Source of the DNA: Hydra vulgaris
Taxonomy: Eukaryota; Cnidaria; Hydrozoa; Anthoathecata; Hydridae
Assembly: GCF_038396675.1 (NCBI RefSeq)
Contig: NC_088921.1
Coordinates: forward strand, 47,022,501-47,086,500
DNA: 64,000 nt
Reading direction: 5' to 3'
Shown: positions 23,730 to 35,509 of the stretch, piece by piece
Layout: each line of letters opens with the position of its first letter
Numbering within the stretch: the stretch's first letter is position 1
The notes under the pieces: generated by a model
Database searches by the model: none
Told to the model about the DNA's origin: nothing
Seen by the model: the letters and a program-made list of their open reading frames with translations, nothing else
Made by a program: the position numbers and the translations under genes

Positions 23730-24734
23730 ACTTTACTTGAATCTTTGTTGCGTTTGATTTATACTAAAAAAGAAATTGTCTAGATTTCTTAAAATGAAAA
23801 CACATTTTCATATTAAGCAATCTGGACACTGCGGTATTATTCTTAATTTTCACTTAATTATATTTCTAATCTTTACTTAAGCATAATATTAGTGGTTTTG
23901 ATTTAATATTAATTTTTCCTAGTGATTTTTACTTAGATTTGAAAATATTTCTAAGCAGTGGTTAATAATTTCAGTTTCATTTTTGCAAATTTTTATTTCA
24001 TTTTTCCCATCGATGAAAATTAAGTTGATTAAATTTGACTTTAAAATTTCATTCTATGAATCAAGTTCACTGAGCAAAATAACTGATGTTTCAGGACCAA
24101 TAAAATTAATTATTCATACTCGTGGTTATAGTCGGAATATAAACCAAAAACAGCACGCTGTTTGTTTATTTCTCTATTAAATATATACAAGTATGTTAAA
24201 TAAACCAGCTAAATATTTAACTCATATTTTACAATAATATTATACAAGTGTTTACACTCTTAAAAAATAAAAAAATAAAAAGTAAAAAAAATAAAACCCA
24301 TTTTTGTCTAATTCTGAATGACGAAAAGTATTTTTCCTTGCTTTTCTAAAAATTATTTACAGTATAGTTTAAAAAAATAATAGTTTGATATGATATAGTA
24401 TTATATACATTTTATTATCTTATATAATATATACAATTTATTTGTATGTACAATCTATTTTTAAAAATTATAAAAAACACACCCAGACGTGATCCTGTTA
24501 AACAAACACAGTTAATCTTATCCCACACACATGCACAGCTAATATCAAGAAACATAAATAACCACACACAAAGTATTTCAAAACATAGTAACAAAAGTAA
24601 AATAAAGTTCATCTACAGCTTTTAATAAGTCAATCATAAAACAGCCAATCAAAATACATGCATGATACATGAGACAACCATGAAACTGGAGAAGATTGTT
24701 TTCATTAACTGCTTCATTAATAATTAAGAATAAC
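23730..24734. other. AT-rich DNA; 3' flank of the phospholipase gene
   Basis: No gene is seen. Candidate minus-strand AATAAA signals for the adjacent gene lie near 24437-24442 and 24408-24413 (TTTATT on the plus strand). These are weak evidence in AT-rich DNA. Confidence 0.4.
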
Positions 24735-26805
24735 TTAAATAAACATAAACTTATTCCACGAAGATACATCAACATTTCCACTTACAAACGACCATTCTAA
24801 ACTATCTTGCTCAATATTTAAATCAAATCCATAATCGTCTTGCATCTCACTTTTCTGTGCATTGAAGAAAATTCCATCATCTTCACTGTAGACCAAATCA
24901 AAATCAGTTTTTTTAGAAATTCCATCGAAATATGTAGTAGTCAAAACTTGGTCACTTGATGAGTCTTCATTATCGTATTCATCTATATCAGGTTTTGGCA
25001 AAGCAACCATAGATTTTTGTGCAGTTATAATTCTTTCTTTATCTAAAATCCAGAAATGTTGCCATTAAAATTGAGTTTCAATCAGTAAGAGTTTTACAAG
25101 TCCTAATTCATTTTTTATCAAATAAACTTAAAATATTTTTAAAGTTTTAACAAAACATAACTTGATTTAACAAAATAAAATGTTGTTTCAGTGAATATAA
25201 AACATTGCTTACTTTTTGCAATGGTTAAAAGCATATCATTACTTAAGCTTGGATGCCTAAAAAAAAATCAAATGCATTTTTACTAGAACATCTAAAATAA
25301 AGTTATTAAAAGCATACAAAAAGGAATTTCACTAAAAAAACTTTACTAATAATATCTTGAAGTATTTTAAAGAAAAAAATAACATTTTTATGGTTAACTT
25401 AAAAAAGTAAACAAAACTTGAAACAAACCATTCAAAGGTGGCTGTGTCACAATATGCGTGAAAAATATCTAAAGCTATAGAAAGCAGTTTCTTTGTAAAT
25501 ATACTTTTAGAACTTAATGAGATAATGTGCGGAACAACACAATGCAATCTAAATTCAAAAGTAATTAGCAAATAAAGAAAAAAAGTTAAATGTTAAATAG
25601 TCTAATTTTTTTTTATATATATTTTTGTTTGTCTGTTTTTATTTTTTTATTTAAAAAGACCGAAATTTTAAAATTATTATTCACTAGTATTTGTTCTTAC
25701 ATTTCTTTAGCATAGCTAATAATACATTCTGTCATATAGATATATGGTTTAGCAAACCACTTTGCCATGCGATAAAAAGTAACAGCAAAATACCAACACA
25801 AATCAAAATCATGACCGAACAGTTCAAGAGCTTCTTTGAGAACTAAATATGAAAAATATTTATTACAGCAAAAAAAATCTTCTTCTTTGTTATTTGTTGT
25901 TTCATTATTTCATAAAAAAAAACTATTTCTGAATTTAAGTCCCAATTTTAAAACTTTTTAAAACAGCACCAATCATAATATGCAAGGAAAAAGTAAAAAA
26001 ATATGATAGCATACATTATGTTTTTCTAACATGTGTAAAATATTGATTATTAATATAAACATCAGGATCCTGTTATAAAACTTAAGGTAAACCCTCAATC
26101 ATGATCTTGTCATAAAACTTTAAGTAAACTCTATAAATCAATTTAAATATAATAAAATGTTTATAGTGCTTAGTGATAACAAATGTTTTGCACATTTGTA
26201 CAAGATATTAGGAATAATTAGGTGACTTTAATGCATCTTACTATATATTGTCAACCTCCAAAATAATTGTGTTCCATATTGTATACAACAAATGAAACCT
26301 TACTTTTAATACAATTCAATCTAATACATAACAAATAAGAAATTTATAAATTTTTGGAAATTTTTTTTTTGGAATTATTAAAATAATAAAAATACTTTAA
26401 CTTCCAAATAAATTTCATAATGCCACAAATATCTAATTGCTAAATATATTGTCAAAATGAATTGTAAATACTAGTAATAATCATAAAAAATATTAAACAC
26501 AAGGTATAATTACTCATCATAATAATAATCAGCCAATAACAAGACTTACCATGATTTAGCTGGGCAGGTACAACAAGATTACTTAGCTCTCTTAGTGTTG
26601 CAATGCTATTTTCCATATCACTATAAGAATCTTGAGAGGAGTAAGACAAACTGTCATTGTTGCAACAAAACCCAGAGTCTTCAGAATAGCATTGTGGAAA
26701 GCTAACTATGTTTACATCAATTGTTAGCAAATCAGGATCTAGAAATAAAAATAATAATAAATATATAAAAAAATTATTAGGTTTTTATTTTGAATAGTTG
26801 GTTTT

Positions 26806-26895
<90 letters not shown>

Positions 26896-27411
26896 CTAAA
26901 CACTTACAATGTAAATGAAGATATTTCAACGCATCTTCAAAGCCTTGTTTACAAAGTTTTGATAAAACATCTGGACTAGGAGGAAATAGGGCCCGTGACA
27001 TTCTATAAATATTACTAGCTGTTATAAATACACTAGTATTGCTAAAGTCAAAACTTGAAATGCATTTGACATCATCATTTGGACATATATCACTCTCACC
27101 GCTAAATGGAGAAACAGTGACAGTTATACCACTAAACTGTTGAGGTAAATTGTCTGTGAATCCACCATCAATGTAATACTAAAGAGAATATAAAAAATAT
27201 ATATATATAATATTTCATATTATTATATATATAAAAAAAACAACAGGAAAAACAGGCATTGTCACATTTATAAAGTTTTGAGAAAGTATTTATTGACCAT
27301 TAATAAAAGTCTGAATATAAAATTAATAGAATAATTTTATTGATAAAAATTATAAAAATTTTATTTTTGATTAAACTTTAAATAAATCAATTATAATATA
27401 AATTTTATTTT

Positions 27412-27486
<75 letters not shown>

Positions 27487-28127
27487 TTTCATACTATTAT
27501 ATTTTCATAATTGAATATATTAAATAAAAAATATGAAAATATGCCCAAATATAAATAAATTCAGTTTTACATAAATATACCTCGTTCTTATATTTAGTTG
27601 GTAACACTCCAGAAAAAAAAGGAATAAATGAAGAGCATATAAGTGCCTAAGTGGAAAAAAAAAGACATGAAAATTTTTAAAACTATTTATGCTAAAATTA
27701 TCTTTAATTAATGTAAAAAAATAAGGATTACATCAACAAGTTCTTCATTGTTCTCATAATTTGAGACAACCACATTTTTCCAATCAGATACTCTTGTCAA
27801 TGAAATAAACAACTTTTCTGATGCTAATTTATAAGCATCTTCAGGTAAATATTTTAAAAATGTTTTTCTAATTGTTGTTGTTGGATCAAATGATGAACTA
27901 AGTGGACCTAATGTACTACGTGCTTGTGTTGCCAAGTTCATAACAAAATATACACTTTCTTTTAAATTCATATCGCATAAAAGCATGCATGCTGCAAGTG
28001 CCCCTGCTGAAGATCCTCCATAGCATTCAACATTTTGAATAAATTTTTTACCATGTATTTTTAAACAAGAAACAACTCCAACATGATAAATTCCTAAAAA
28101 ACCTGCACCAGAAAACGTTAGATTCAT
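24735..28127 (-). CDS. Patatin-like phospholipase (PNPLA family), eight exons
   Basis: The exons are 28127-27732, 27646-27581, 27178-26908, 26738-26550, 25842-25701, 25548-25429, 25256-25213 and 25042-24735. All borders are GT-AG, all phases match, the total is 1536 nt and the product 511 residues. The patatin domain comes first: Gly-rich loop SGAGFLG (6-12), nucleophile in GGSSAGA (Ser40) and catalytic Asp158 in YYIDGGFTDNLP. The second exon (ALICSSFIPFFSGVLPTKY) matches the animal PNPLA1-5 pattern. Length and layout are close to the triacylglycerol lipase PNPLA2/ATGL group, so hydrolysis of acyl esters at lipid droplets or membranes is likely. The exact substrate is inference. The C-terminal third (acidic, Ser-rich, DEYDNEDSSSDQV) is poorly conserved. 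It is the only clear host gene here. Confidence 0.92.
26809..26882. repeat. (TA)n microsatellite in an intron
   Basis: Pure TA within the phospholipase intron between exons 3 and 4. Confidence 0.97.
27416..27481. repeat. (TA)n microsatellite in an intron
   Basis: Pure TA within the phospholipase intron between exons 2 and 3. Confidence 0.97.
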
Positions 28128-30390
28128 ATTCTTGTTTTCTTTTTACAACTTATGTTATGTATATTATACCAATGTGTGGTTGATAAAGATTTGTTATTTA
28201 TTTTAAACCACCAGTAACTTTTAAATAAAAAAGGTAATTTTAGAAAATTTATGACAATATTAAACAGAATCAATTTATTTTTAGTTGTTTTGGGTTTGAT
28301 AGCATTTACTGATTCACCATATAATATTTGTGACATGCATTTATATACATGCTAAGCAGAGATAAGTAAAACTGATGTCATATAGAACTTGACAATTAAT
28401 TTCACCATTTGAAAATAATGTACAATCATTAAATATGGTAAAATTATATTTACCATATTCAATTAAAATTTAGAAGGAAAATATTTCTAATGTAAGTATT
28501 AAATTTACTGTTATAAGTTATTTTTGCTTACTGTATATAAAGAAAATTCTAAGAAATAATAAAATAATACAAATACTAAATCACAATATTATATATTTAA
28601 TATTAAATTAGTTAAAAAACTAAAACATGTAAAAAATATTTAAGAAAATTTGAAACTTATAAACAATTTAGTAACTGACTAATGTAAAATCAAATTTGTG
28701 TAGTTTAGACGATAATTAAGAGGTTTAAAAAATTTAATTAAATTTTAACAAAGTTCTTGTCAAACTGTTTAACAATCTAAAATCATATTTACATTTTACA
28801 ATTACATGACAAAATAGAATGTCAAGTATGACAAGTATGTAAATGGATTTTGACAGTTTAAAGAAGACGAATGTCTAAAAAATAACATACTTTTGTATAA
28901 CGGTGAAATAACACTGATTTTTTGATACGGAATGTGTCTGAAAGTTTAAACTTAAAAATAATATTTACAGTAGTGACACACAAACACACCTTTTTTTTGC
29001 ATAATTTTTTTTTTTCTACTAAAAGGCCTTTGACACACCTCCACGTTTGTTGAAATTAAATAAAATAGTGAAATTATGTAGAAAAATACTCATGTATTTT
29101 GTGTGCTTCTAGAATAACAAATTTTTAAAGCATTTGCATAAACGCACGTAACTTTTAAGTAAAACAAAAACGCTTTTATGAATAAAAATTCTTTAGCTCT
29201 TAAAAATTTTTATAAACCTCATCATATTTTAAAATAAAATTAATTCATAAATTAATTATTTAAAAAGTTAATTTATAAATAGCAGGTGAATAAAACAAAA
29301 ATAACAAGAATAAGCAAATTTGCAGAGCGGAACATCAGAAGAATACGCTAAGATGCTAAAAATACAACACGGAAACAACATGGAAAAGAAACTTAAATCT
29401 CATCCACGTTTAAAAAGTTATCAAAGTTACAAAAGAAGCTTTCTAGATGAACCTCAAAAATATGACCGGAAACCTAATCGTAACAATTATTCACCCATTG
29501 ATTCACTACAATTATTCACCCATTAATACTTTTTGTTTTGGGCGGGTAAAAATTTCAAACAAATTTGATCGATAATCGTTAAAATATTGACTAGTTAAAT
29601 AAGCAAAATTAGACGGGATGAAGCCTTAATAAATTTTCTAAAACGTATAAAGTACCATTTGTGAAGCGACATATTTTTTAATCAAAAAAGTTATTAACAA
29701 GTAATTATTTAATTACTCGCCATAATAAGTAGCTTTCTAGAGTGTTGCTAAGCAACTAAACAAAGAACTCTATTCAGGGTTCTAAAAAAGGTTGTCTCAA
29801 AAAAAATTTTGTTCAAATTACTATAAAAACGTAAACTCGTAAGTTTAGCGTATAGGTATCGTGACAAAAGGTAGAGTTTAGACGAAAAAGCTTATATTTA
29901 GAAAAAAAATGTATATACATAAATGTATAACATATAATATGCAACGTATAAGGTAAAATAACATTATAAGTAATACAATTTAATGATTAATAAAAATATG
30001 TATAAAATACATTCAAAAACATTAACTTCGAATCTAAATTAGATAGCAAGTATAGTCGCATAAAAGAAAATTAATGTTTTTGAACATGTATTTTAAAAAA
30101 TGCAGCAAAAAGAGAGGTACTAGTATTTTTGATAACATCAAATATTTATGGGAGTTTTAAATTTGGCTTGAATTATCTTATGCGCAGCTGGTTTTTTTTT
30201 TTTTTTAATTTTGCAAACATATTAAGATTTGATAAAACATATTTTTACAAGGAATTATTCATCGATTTTTAATCGCTTCGGGTAAATTAGCCTAATTTCG
30301 GTCAACATTCAGAAAGTTTGAAATAATATTTATTTCTTAAAATTAACTTTACAAAAAACAATTTTTGACCAAAATTATATATTTTTCAAC
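28128..30390. other. Upstream region of the phospholipase gene, no other gene seen
   Basis: AT-rich. A 70-codon minus-strand frame (28336-28124) ends with its stop overlapping the phospholipase ATG and could be an upstream ORF or chance. A 68-codon plus frame at 29320-29526 (lysine-rich) has no recognisable content. The direct repeat ATTATTCACCCATT occurs at about 29486 and 29512. Confidence 0.4.
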
Positions 30391-30395
30391 TAAAG

Positions 30396-31075
30396 TTGCT
30401 CATCATTATAATCAATGAGGAAACAATAAAAATGAAGGGCGAAACCGATTTATATATGAAAGCTAATAAAAAGAAAAGTATATTTAATTTTGCTGTTTAC
30501 TTGGTATCCTTGAATTGTCTGCATAGTATACGTTTTGTAGCCGGGTTTTTTTCTTCGTTTTTTTTTATCTATTATTCAATTTTTTCCATGGTTTCAGCTT
30601 CAGTTAAAGCTGGATACAGAGCCGTGGCTAGGCAACCCCATTCGGGTGGAGGGCCCAACAAATTTAGAAGGCCCATTTGCAAATTTAGGAGTCCTCTTGG
30701 AAACTCTTAGGAGTTATTTTTTTTTAGTTAATCTCTATTGAAAATTTTTCTTAAGAAATTAGGATCCTAATAACAGGTTTGGGGAGGGGGCCATCCGAAC
30801 CACCAACCACGGCACTGGCTGGATATGCTTATCAGAGTCATTAATTTGTTGCAGAAAAGTTTACATTGCTGATTCTAAATCAGTTTTAATTGAAATGTGT
30901 GTTTTGTCATAATATTCAACTGAAATACTTAACATTGATGTTAAAGAAATTGATGAACGCTGTGCAGTCGATGAAACAGCCAATGCTAGTTTTGATGCTA
31001 GCAATTGTGCAGGATCTTCAAATGTTTCGGTTATTTTCAATTTTAATAGGTTTTATAAAAGTAAATAATCCTTTT
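30396..31075 (+). pseudogene. Decayed protein-coding fragment split by a hAT MITE
   Basis: An open stretch (30396-30616) with a hydrophobic segment (FVAGFFSSFFFIYYSIF) runs to ...SVKAGY, where a MITE is inserted. Right of the MITE, in another frame and with one stop, comes KVYIADSKSVLIEMCVLS and then NIDVKEIDERCAVDETANAS...NCAGSSNVSVIFNFN before a stop at about 31068. The amino-acid composition (Cys, Asp, Ser, Asn) looks like an extracellular protein exon rather than random sequence. I do not recognise the family. Confidence 0.35.
30617..30817. mobile_element. hAT-type MITE, 201 bp
   Basis: CAGAGCCGTGGCTAGGCAAC at 30617 is matched inverted by CCAACCACGGCACTG ending at 30817. The exact 8-bp duplication GCTGGATA lies at 30609-30616 and 30818-30825. 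The interior has G-rich GGGTGGAGGGCCC and no coding sequence. Confidence 0.9.
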
Positions 31076-31120
31076 TTCTTGAACACACTGACTGTGTGTG
31101 TTCTGGTAAAACGTGTGTTC

Positions 31121-31182
31121 ACTAAAGGCTAGGAAAAGCCAACTCTGACTCGACACTCTACCTGTCTTGGAGCCTTTGGTTG
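31121..31182 (+). repeat. Solo 5'-end motif of the Jockey/I-like LINE
   Basis: AAAGGCTAGGAAAAGCCAAC ... CTTGGAGCCTTTGGTTGA matches 36402-36453 at the start of the LINE downstream. No LINE body is attached, so this is a stranded fragment or a shared 5' module. Confidence 0.6.
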
Positions 31183-31189
31183 ATTTTTT

Positions 31190-33541
31190 TAAAATTTTAT
31201 TAAAAGTTTTTTTTTAACTCATTGTTTTTATCTATGGATATACTTTTTGATCTTTTTAATTATTCGTTAATTTAAAAATTATTCGTTAAATTTAAAATCT
31301 TTTGAGGTTAACTTTTTAAATAGCCTGTCTGAAGAAAATATAAATATTTTTCAAGAAACCCAAATGAACTTAATTGACACACCATATATTGATTCTTTTA
31401 ATTTTAAGATAACGATCATTGTTCTTTCTCAGTTTTGCATATAAACATTAGAAGCATGCAGCAAAATTTTGAGAAACTAAAAGAATTTTTAAATGTTATA
31501 AATTACACGTTCGACGTCATAGCTCTTTCAGATACTTGGCATGATTTTGAAAATTCTCTTGAATTAAATTCTGCTTTTAATTTACCATTTTATAAACTTA
31601 TTAGTCAAACAAGAGGAAGTGGAAAAAAAGGTGGAGGATTAGGGCTTTATGTCTCAAAAAAGCATGATTTTAAGGTAAAAAACATGCTATGCTTCTCAAA
31701 CGATAATTATGAAAGTCTTTTCATTGAAATTATAAATAAAAAATTTCGAAATATTTTATTTGGATGCGTTTATCGTCCACCAAGTGGTAAAATCAAATCA
31801 TTTGAAACTTTTATCAAAAATACAATTGAAAAAATAAATAAAGAAAATAAAACTTTATACGTTATTGGAGATATGAACCTTGATGCTCTAACTTATTCAA
31901 AGTCTCCGAAAACAAAATCCTTTTTTCTTAAATTTAATGTGTTGTCAGTAATTAAAAAGCCAACACGAGTGTCAAAAACCTCGGCAACAGCAATAGAAAA
32001 TTTTTTTATTAATAATTACCAGGAAATGGAGTTTGAAACCGGGATATTTATGACTGTTATTAGCAATCACTTTTCGACATTTATAAAAGTAAGAAATTTA
32101 AAAACCATGTCTGATTGTGAACCAAAAGTTATAAATTTGAAAAACGCAATCTTAAAACAAGTAATACTAATGAATTATCAATTAGACTAAAACAAGAAAC
32201 GTGGTCCAACGTGTATAAATGTCATGACACTAACAAAGCTTTCAATAATTTTTTAGATGCATTCCTAGATTGCTTTAATGAAACCTGTCCTTAAGAGAAC
32301 ATATAAATTAAGACAAAAACGGTTGCCAATCCGTAAATGGATAAATCACTGATAAAATGCTCAAAATAGAAGCAAAAACTATACAATATATTTAAAAAAA
32401 ATAAAACACTGAAAATGAGATAAATTACAAAAATTATAAATATTTTTACCAAAATTTTATCAAAAAGCTAAAATTAAATACTACAGTAATCAAATTATTA
32501 TTATTTTTTTTTAATTTTTAGGTGACCCAAGAAGTCCAGGGTCTTGTCACAGAGCACCGCGGAAGTGCATTTAACCGGGAAGTTCACGCCTACTTCCTTA
32601 CCGTGACACGAACAATTGTCCAGAGCTCGTTTTGAACCTCGATCTCCTGCTTATAGACCAAGCGCTCTAACCACTGCGCCACGGCCGCACGAAAATCATC
32701 AAATGAAAATCTGATAATAAGAAAACGTGGTCCATCATTAATGAGATAATGGGAGGGAAAAGAATAAATTCAACTTCTTTACCAAAAAGAATTAATATTC
32801 ACAACACTGACATATTCTGTAAAAAACCAAATCTCGGAAGAATTTTACAAATATTTTATAAATATTGGTCCTAATCTTGCTAATAAAATAAGTCCAACAT
32901 CTGATTCATTTAAAAACTACCTAAAACCCGCAAATAAACCTACCATGTAATGAATTCGAAGAAGTCTTTTCCTCTTTTAAAAAAAAGAAAAAAACTCTTA
33001 ATATCATTGGGGATTTTCCCTAATGTACTTAAATTAGCAAAAGTAATTCCTATTTTTAAATGTTATGAACATTCAGACATAACCAATTATAGACCTATAT
33101 CAATACTTTCTGTATTTTCAAAACTTTTTGAACGTGTAATTTATAATAGAATCTATAATCAAATCACTAAAACCAAATTATTTTACCCAAACCAGTTTGG
33201 ATTTCTAAAAAACTTCTCAACAGAGCATGCAATCATTAAATTAGTTAATCAAATAGCTCATGGTTTTAAACAAAACAAATTTACTCTAGGAGTATTTATT
33301 GACTTACCAAAAGCTTTTGACACAGTTGACCATTGCATCTTATTAGATAAACTAAAGCACTATGGTATGAATAATAAAACTTACTATTGGATTAAAATTT
33401 ATCTTACCAATAGAAAACAATACGTGTGTAATATACAATCTGGAGTTTTAAATGTTTTATGTGGAGTCCCCCAAAGATCTATCCTTGGTCTACTCCTATT
33501 TTTAATTTATATAAATAATTTTTGCAATGCATCTTTAAAAC
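31190..33541 (+). pseudogene. CR1-like LINE, endonuclease and first half of reverse transcriptase
   Basis: An AP-endonuclease domain runs from about 31430 to 32190 (NIRSMQQNFEKL, VIALSDTW, KKGGGLGLYV, VYRPPSG, VIGDMNLD). A linker with stops follows, then the reverse transcriptase (32950-33541): NYRPISILSVFSKLFE, QFGFLKNFSTEHAI, VFIDLPKAFDTVDH (first catalytic Asp) and GVPQRSILGLLLF. A SINE is inserted in the linker (32503-32691). The domain is cut at 33541 by a 1.96 kb insertion and resumes at 35510. Frames shift several times, so it is dead. The motifs fit the CR1/L2/Rex1 branch, the finer clade being unresolved. Confidence 0.82.
32503..32691 (-). mobile_element. tRNA-derived SINE inserted in the CR1-like LINE
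   Basis: On the minus strand the head (from 32691) contains an A-box-like TGGCGCAGTGGTTAGAGCG (complement of about 32663-32681) and a B-box-like GGTTCAAAAC (complement of 32629-32638) at tRNA spacing. A body follows to 32521 and then an A-rich tail (T-run on the plus strand, 32503-32520). It is transcribed by RNA polymerase III in principle and depends on a LINE for mobility. Short possible target repeats ATCAAAT lie on each side. Confidence 0.85.
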
Positions 33542-33542
33542 T

Positions 33543-33589
<47 letters not shown>

Positions 33590-33590
33590 T
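33543..33590. repeat. (TA)n tract
   Basis: TA with one TGTATA interruption, at the 3' edge of the antisense insertion. Confidence 0.95.
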
Positions 33591-33599
33591 TTTTTTGCC

Positions 33600-34279
33600 G
33601 TTTGACAATAATTACAATAACTAAGTAAATAAATAAAAATTTACATGACAGGAGCAAAAAGAAGACTATAGTTGTCCTATCACTAAGGCCCTTAAGGTGG
33701 TATACCCCCTTCAAAATTATATTGGAAGTGAAATCTTATTGTCAAAATTAAATTTAAGCTTATGAAAGATCTTATTAAACAAAATTGATTTATAAAACTA
33801 CAGGTGGTTATGTTGTCATGACAATCACCTAAAATGGTGGATATAGGAAAATATGCACGTCGCACTGTCAAAAATATCTCAGATTCTAATAGAGTATTCA
33901 AAGTAAAACTTGGCCCAATGATAAAAACAGTTTGATCTATGCAATCTGCCTAAAGTTTTTAAATCTGACCATTAGTTTCCATGTAGCACTACACGGATTA
34001 TAAAGATTTTTAAATAAGCAAATTTTTAGTGCTGAAACAGCAATATCTCAAACTCTGAAATGTTTTATAATTCACTTTTGGTAGATTGCATACATTATAT
34101 AAAAGCACATCATTGCTGAAAATTTGATTAAAAACTGATTACTAGAAAATGAAATAACTGTGATGGGAGATTGAAAAATAGAAGTTAGCAAAAAAGCACT
34201 TTAAAAATTAAAAAAGAGAAAAAAAAGCAAAAAAATATTTTTTAAATAAACAATGTCTATAAATTTTAAAGCAAAATGT
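33600..34279. other. AT-rich DNA, no gene seen
   Basis: Lies between the (TA)n tail and the transposase fragment. No repeats or frames were recognised. Confidence 0.45.
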
Positions 34280-34579
34280 TTAAAAGCTCCCAGCAGTATA
34301 AAGAGTTCCTTGTTTTTGCTTTTCCTTATCATTTTTGTTCTTTTTATTGCCCCTGATTGTTTTTCTACGCAACTTTACATTGTATTTATTTTTGTATGAC
34401 GATTGATACAAACGTATTTTATTTTCTCTATTGCAGCCATCTATCATAAATGTTCCTGGAATCATATTGAGTTTTTCATAAGTCATCACTGATGCTTTTC
34501 TTCCAATATTAAAGTTTGTAATAGCATCATATGTTGCAAAATCAATAGTCGTACAATATAAATAGTCTAAAAAAAGCAA
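34280..34579 (-). pseudogene. C-terminal fragment of a Mutator-like/Kolobok-type transposase
   Basis: The minus-strand frame has TYDAITNFNIGRKASVMTYEKL, then a lysine/arginine-rich stretch (KLRRKTIRGNKKNKN) and ends TLYTAGSF. A basic tract followed by a Tyr-x-x-Gly-x-Phe ending is what I remember of the cnidarian 'Mutator-like transposase domain' proteins. Only the tail is present. The assignment is from memory and tentative. Confidence 0.4.
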
Positions 34580-34598
34580 CGATCGTTGCTTTTTTTAG
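34567..34598. repeat. Perfect 32-bp palindrome
   Basis: CTA7GCAACGA followed by its exact reverse complement, with no loop. It sits at the junction between the transposase fragment and the antisense LINE. Confidence 0.95.
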
Positions 34599-34599
34599 A

Positions 34600-35500
34600 A
34601 GATTTAAGAATACCCTTAGTAATCCAAGTTTTAATAGCGTTTTTGTTTTAACCAATTTTGAAACTTCTGGAAATGCTTTGTTATAATATCTATAATACTC
34701 TGATATTAATACATCGTAGGCTTTATCAAAGTATTGATTCAGGAATAGGTCATCCCAGTAAACACATGATAAAAAGTTATGAAAACGTTTAACTGAGGAG
34801 TCGCTTATTATTCTTGTTGTTATTTTTTTATTTTTTTGAATATCATTTTTATTACATTTTTGTGAAAAAATGCAAATGGGAAAATGATAAGAGATATCTG
34901 TTTTAAATATTCCTGTTTTTATTTTTGCATTAAGGAAGTTATTGGTAATAATTTGATCTATTGAACTTTCACTTTTTCTAGTTATGCGCGTAGGTTTATT
35001 AATGACGGAATGTAACTATTTTAATAGATTACATTGAAAAATTGTCTTTTGTTTTTATTTGTGTCATAATCTATAATATAAGATTCAAGTCACCAACCAG
35101 ATAAACAGATTTTTTTTAAACCGAATTATTTTTAATTACACTTTCAATGTGATCTTCAAACACTTTAATTGATCCATTTGGCGGTCTGTATAAAGCATGG
35201 GCGATAATATTTGTTGAGGTTATATTAACTAGTTCAATACACAATGAATCATAATCATTAGTGGTTGAACTTAAATTTGACTTAACTTTAAACAATAATA
35301 AGTTTAATAAAAATAAACAATCCCCCGCCTACCCTGCCTGATGATCTAATTTGGTGAATCACTTTGTAGTTTGGTAAATGGCAATTATAATTGTTCACTA
35401 TATTTTTGTCATCACACCATGTCTCGCTGAGATAAATAATTTGAAAATTATTATTAATTTTAAATAAAAGTTGTTTTAAAGAATCAAAATTTTTTTGATT
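34600..35500 (-). pseudogene. Antisense CR1-like LINE endonuclease and linker fragment
   Basis: Read on the minus strand from 35460: FQIIYLSETWCDDKN, SGRVGGGLFIFI, YRPPNGSIKVFE, LVGDLNL and INKPTRITRKSESSIDQII, then the linker WITKGILKSSKK near 34620. Several frames and stops. It is a relative of the LINE it interrupts (same endonuclease motifs) but not the same copy. Confidence 0.7.
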
Positions 35501-35509
35501 CTTTAAAAC

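Larger units (their letters stand above)
33542..35500 (-). mobile_element. 1.96 kb insertion into the LINE, mostly antisense LINE
   Basis: CTTTAAAAC is directly repeated at 33533-33541 and 35501-35509, and the reverse transcriptase reads continuously if the interval is removed. On the minus strand the insert ends at the left in a (TA)n tail, as expected of a LINE 3' end, and starts at the right with endonuclease sequence. A transposase fragment is embedded within it. Confidence 0.72.

Noticed and set aside
28124-28336. 70-codon minus-strand frame directly upstream of the phospholipase
   Set aside because: Basic and hydrophobic without family features, and its stop overlaps the ATG. It may be an upstream ORF but cannot be supported from sequence alone.
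29320-29526. Lysine-rich 68-codon plus-strand frame
   Set aside because: No recognisable domain, no ATG at the start and part of it is a direct repeat.
32663-32691. A true tRNA gene
   Set aside because: Only the A and B boxes fit; the acceptor stem does not close and a non-tRNA body with an A-rich tail follows, so it is a SINE.
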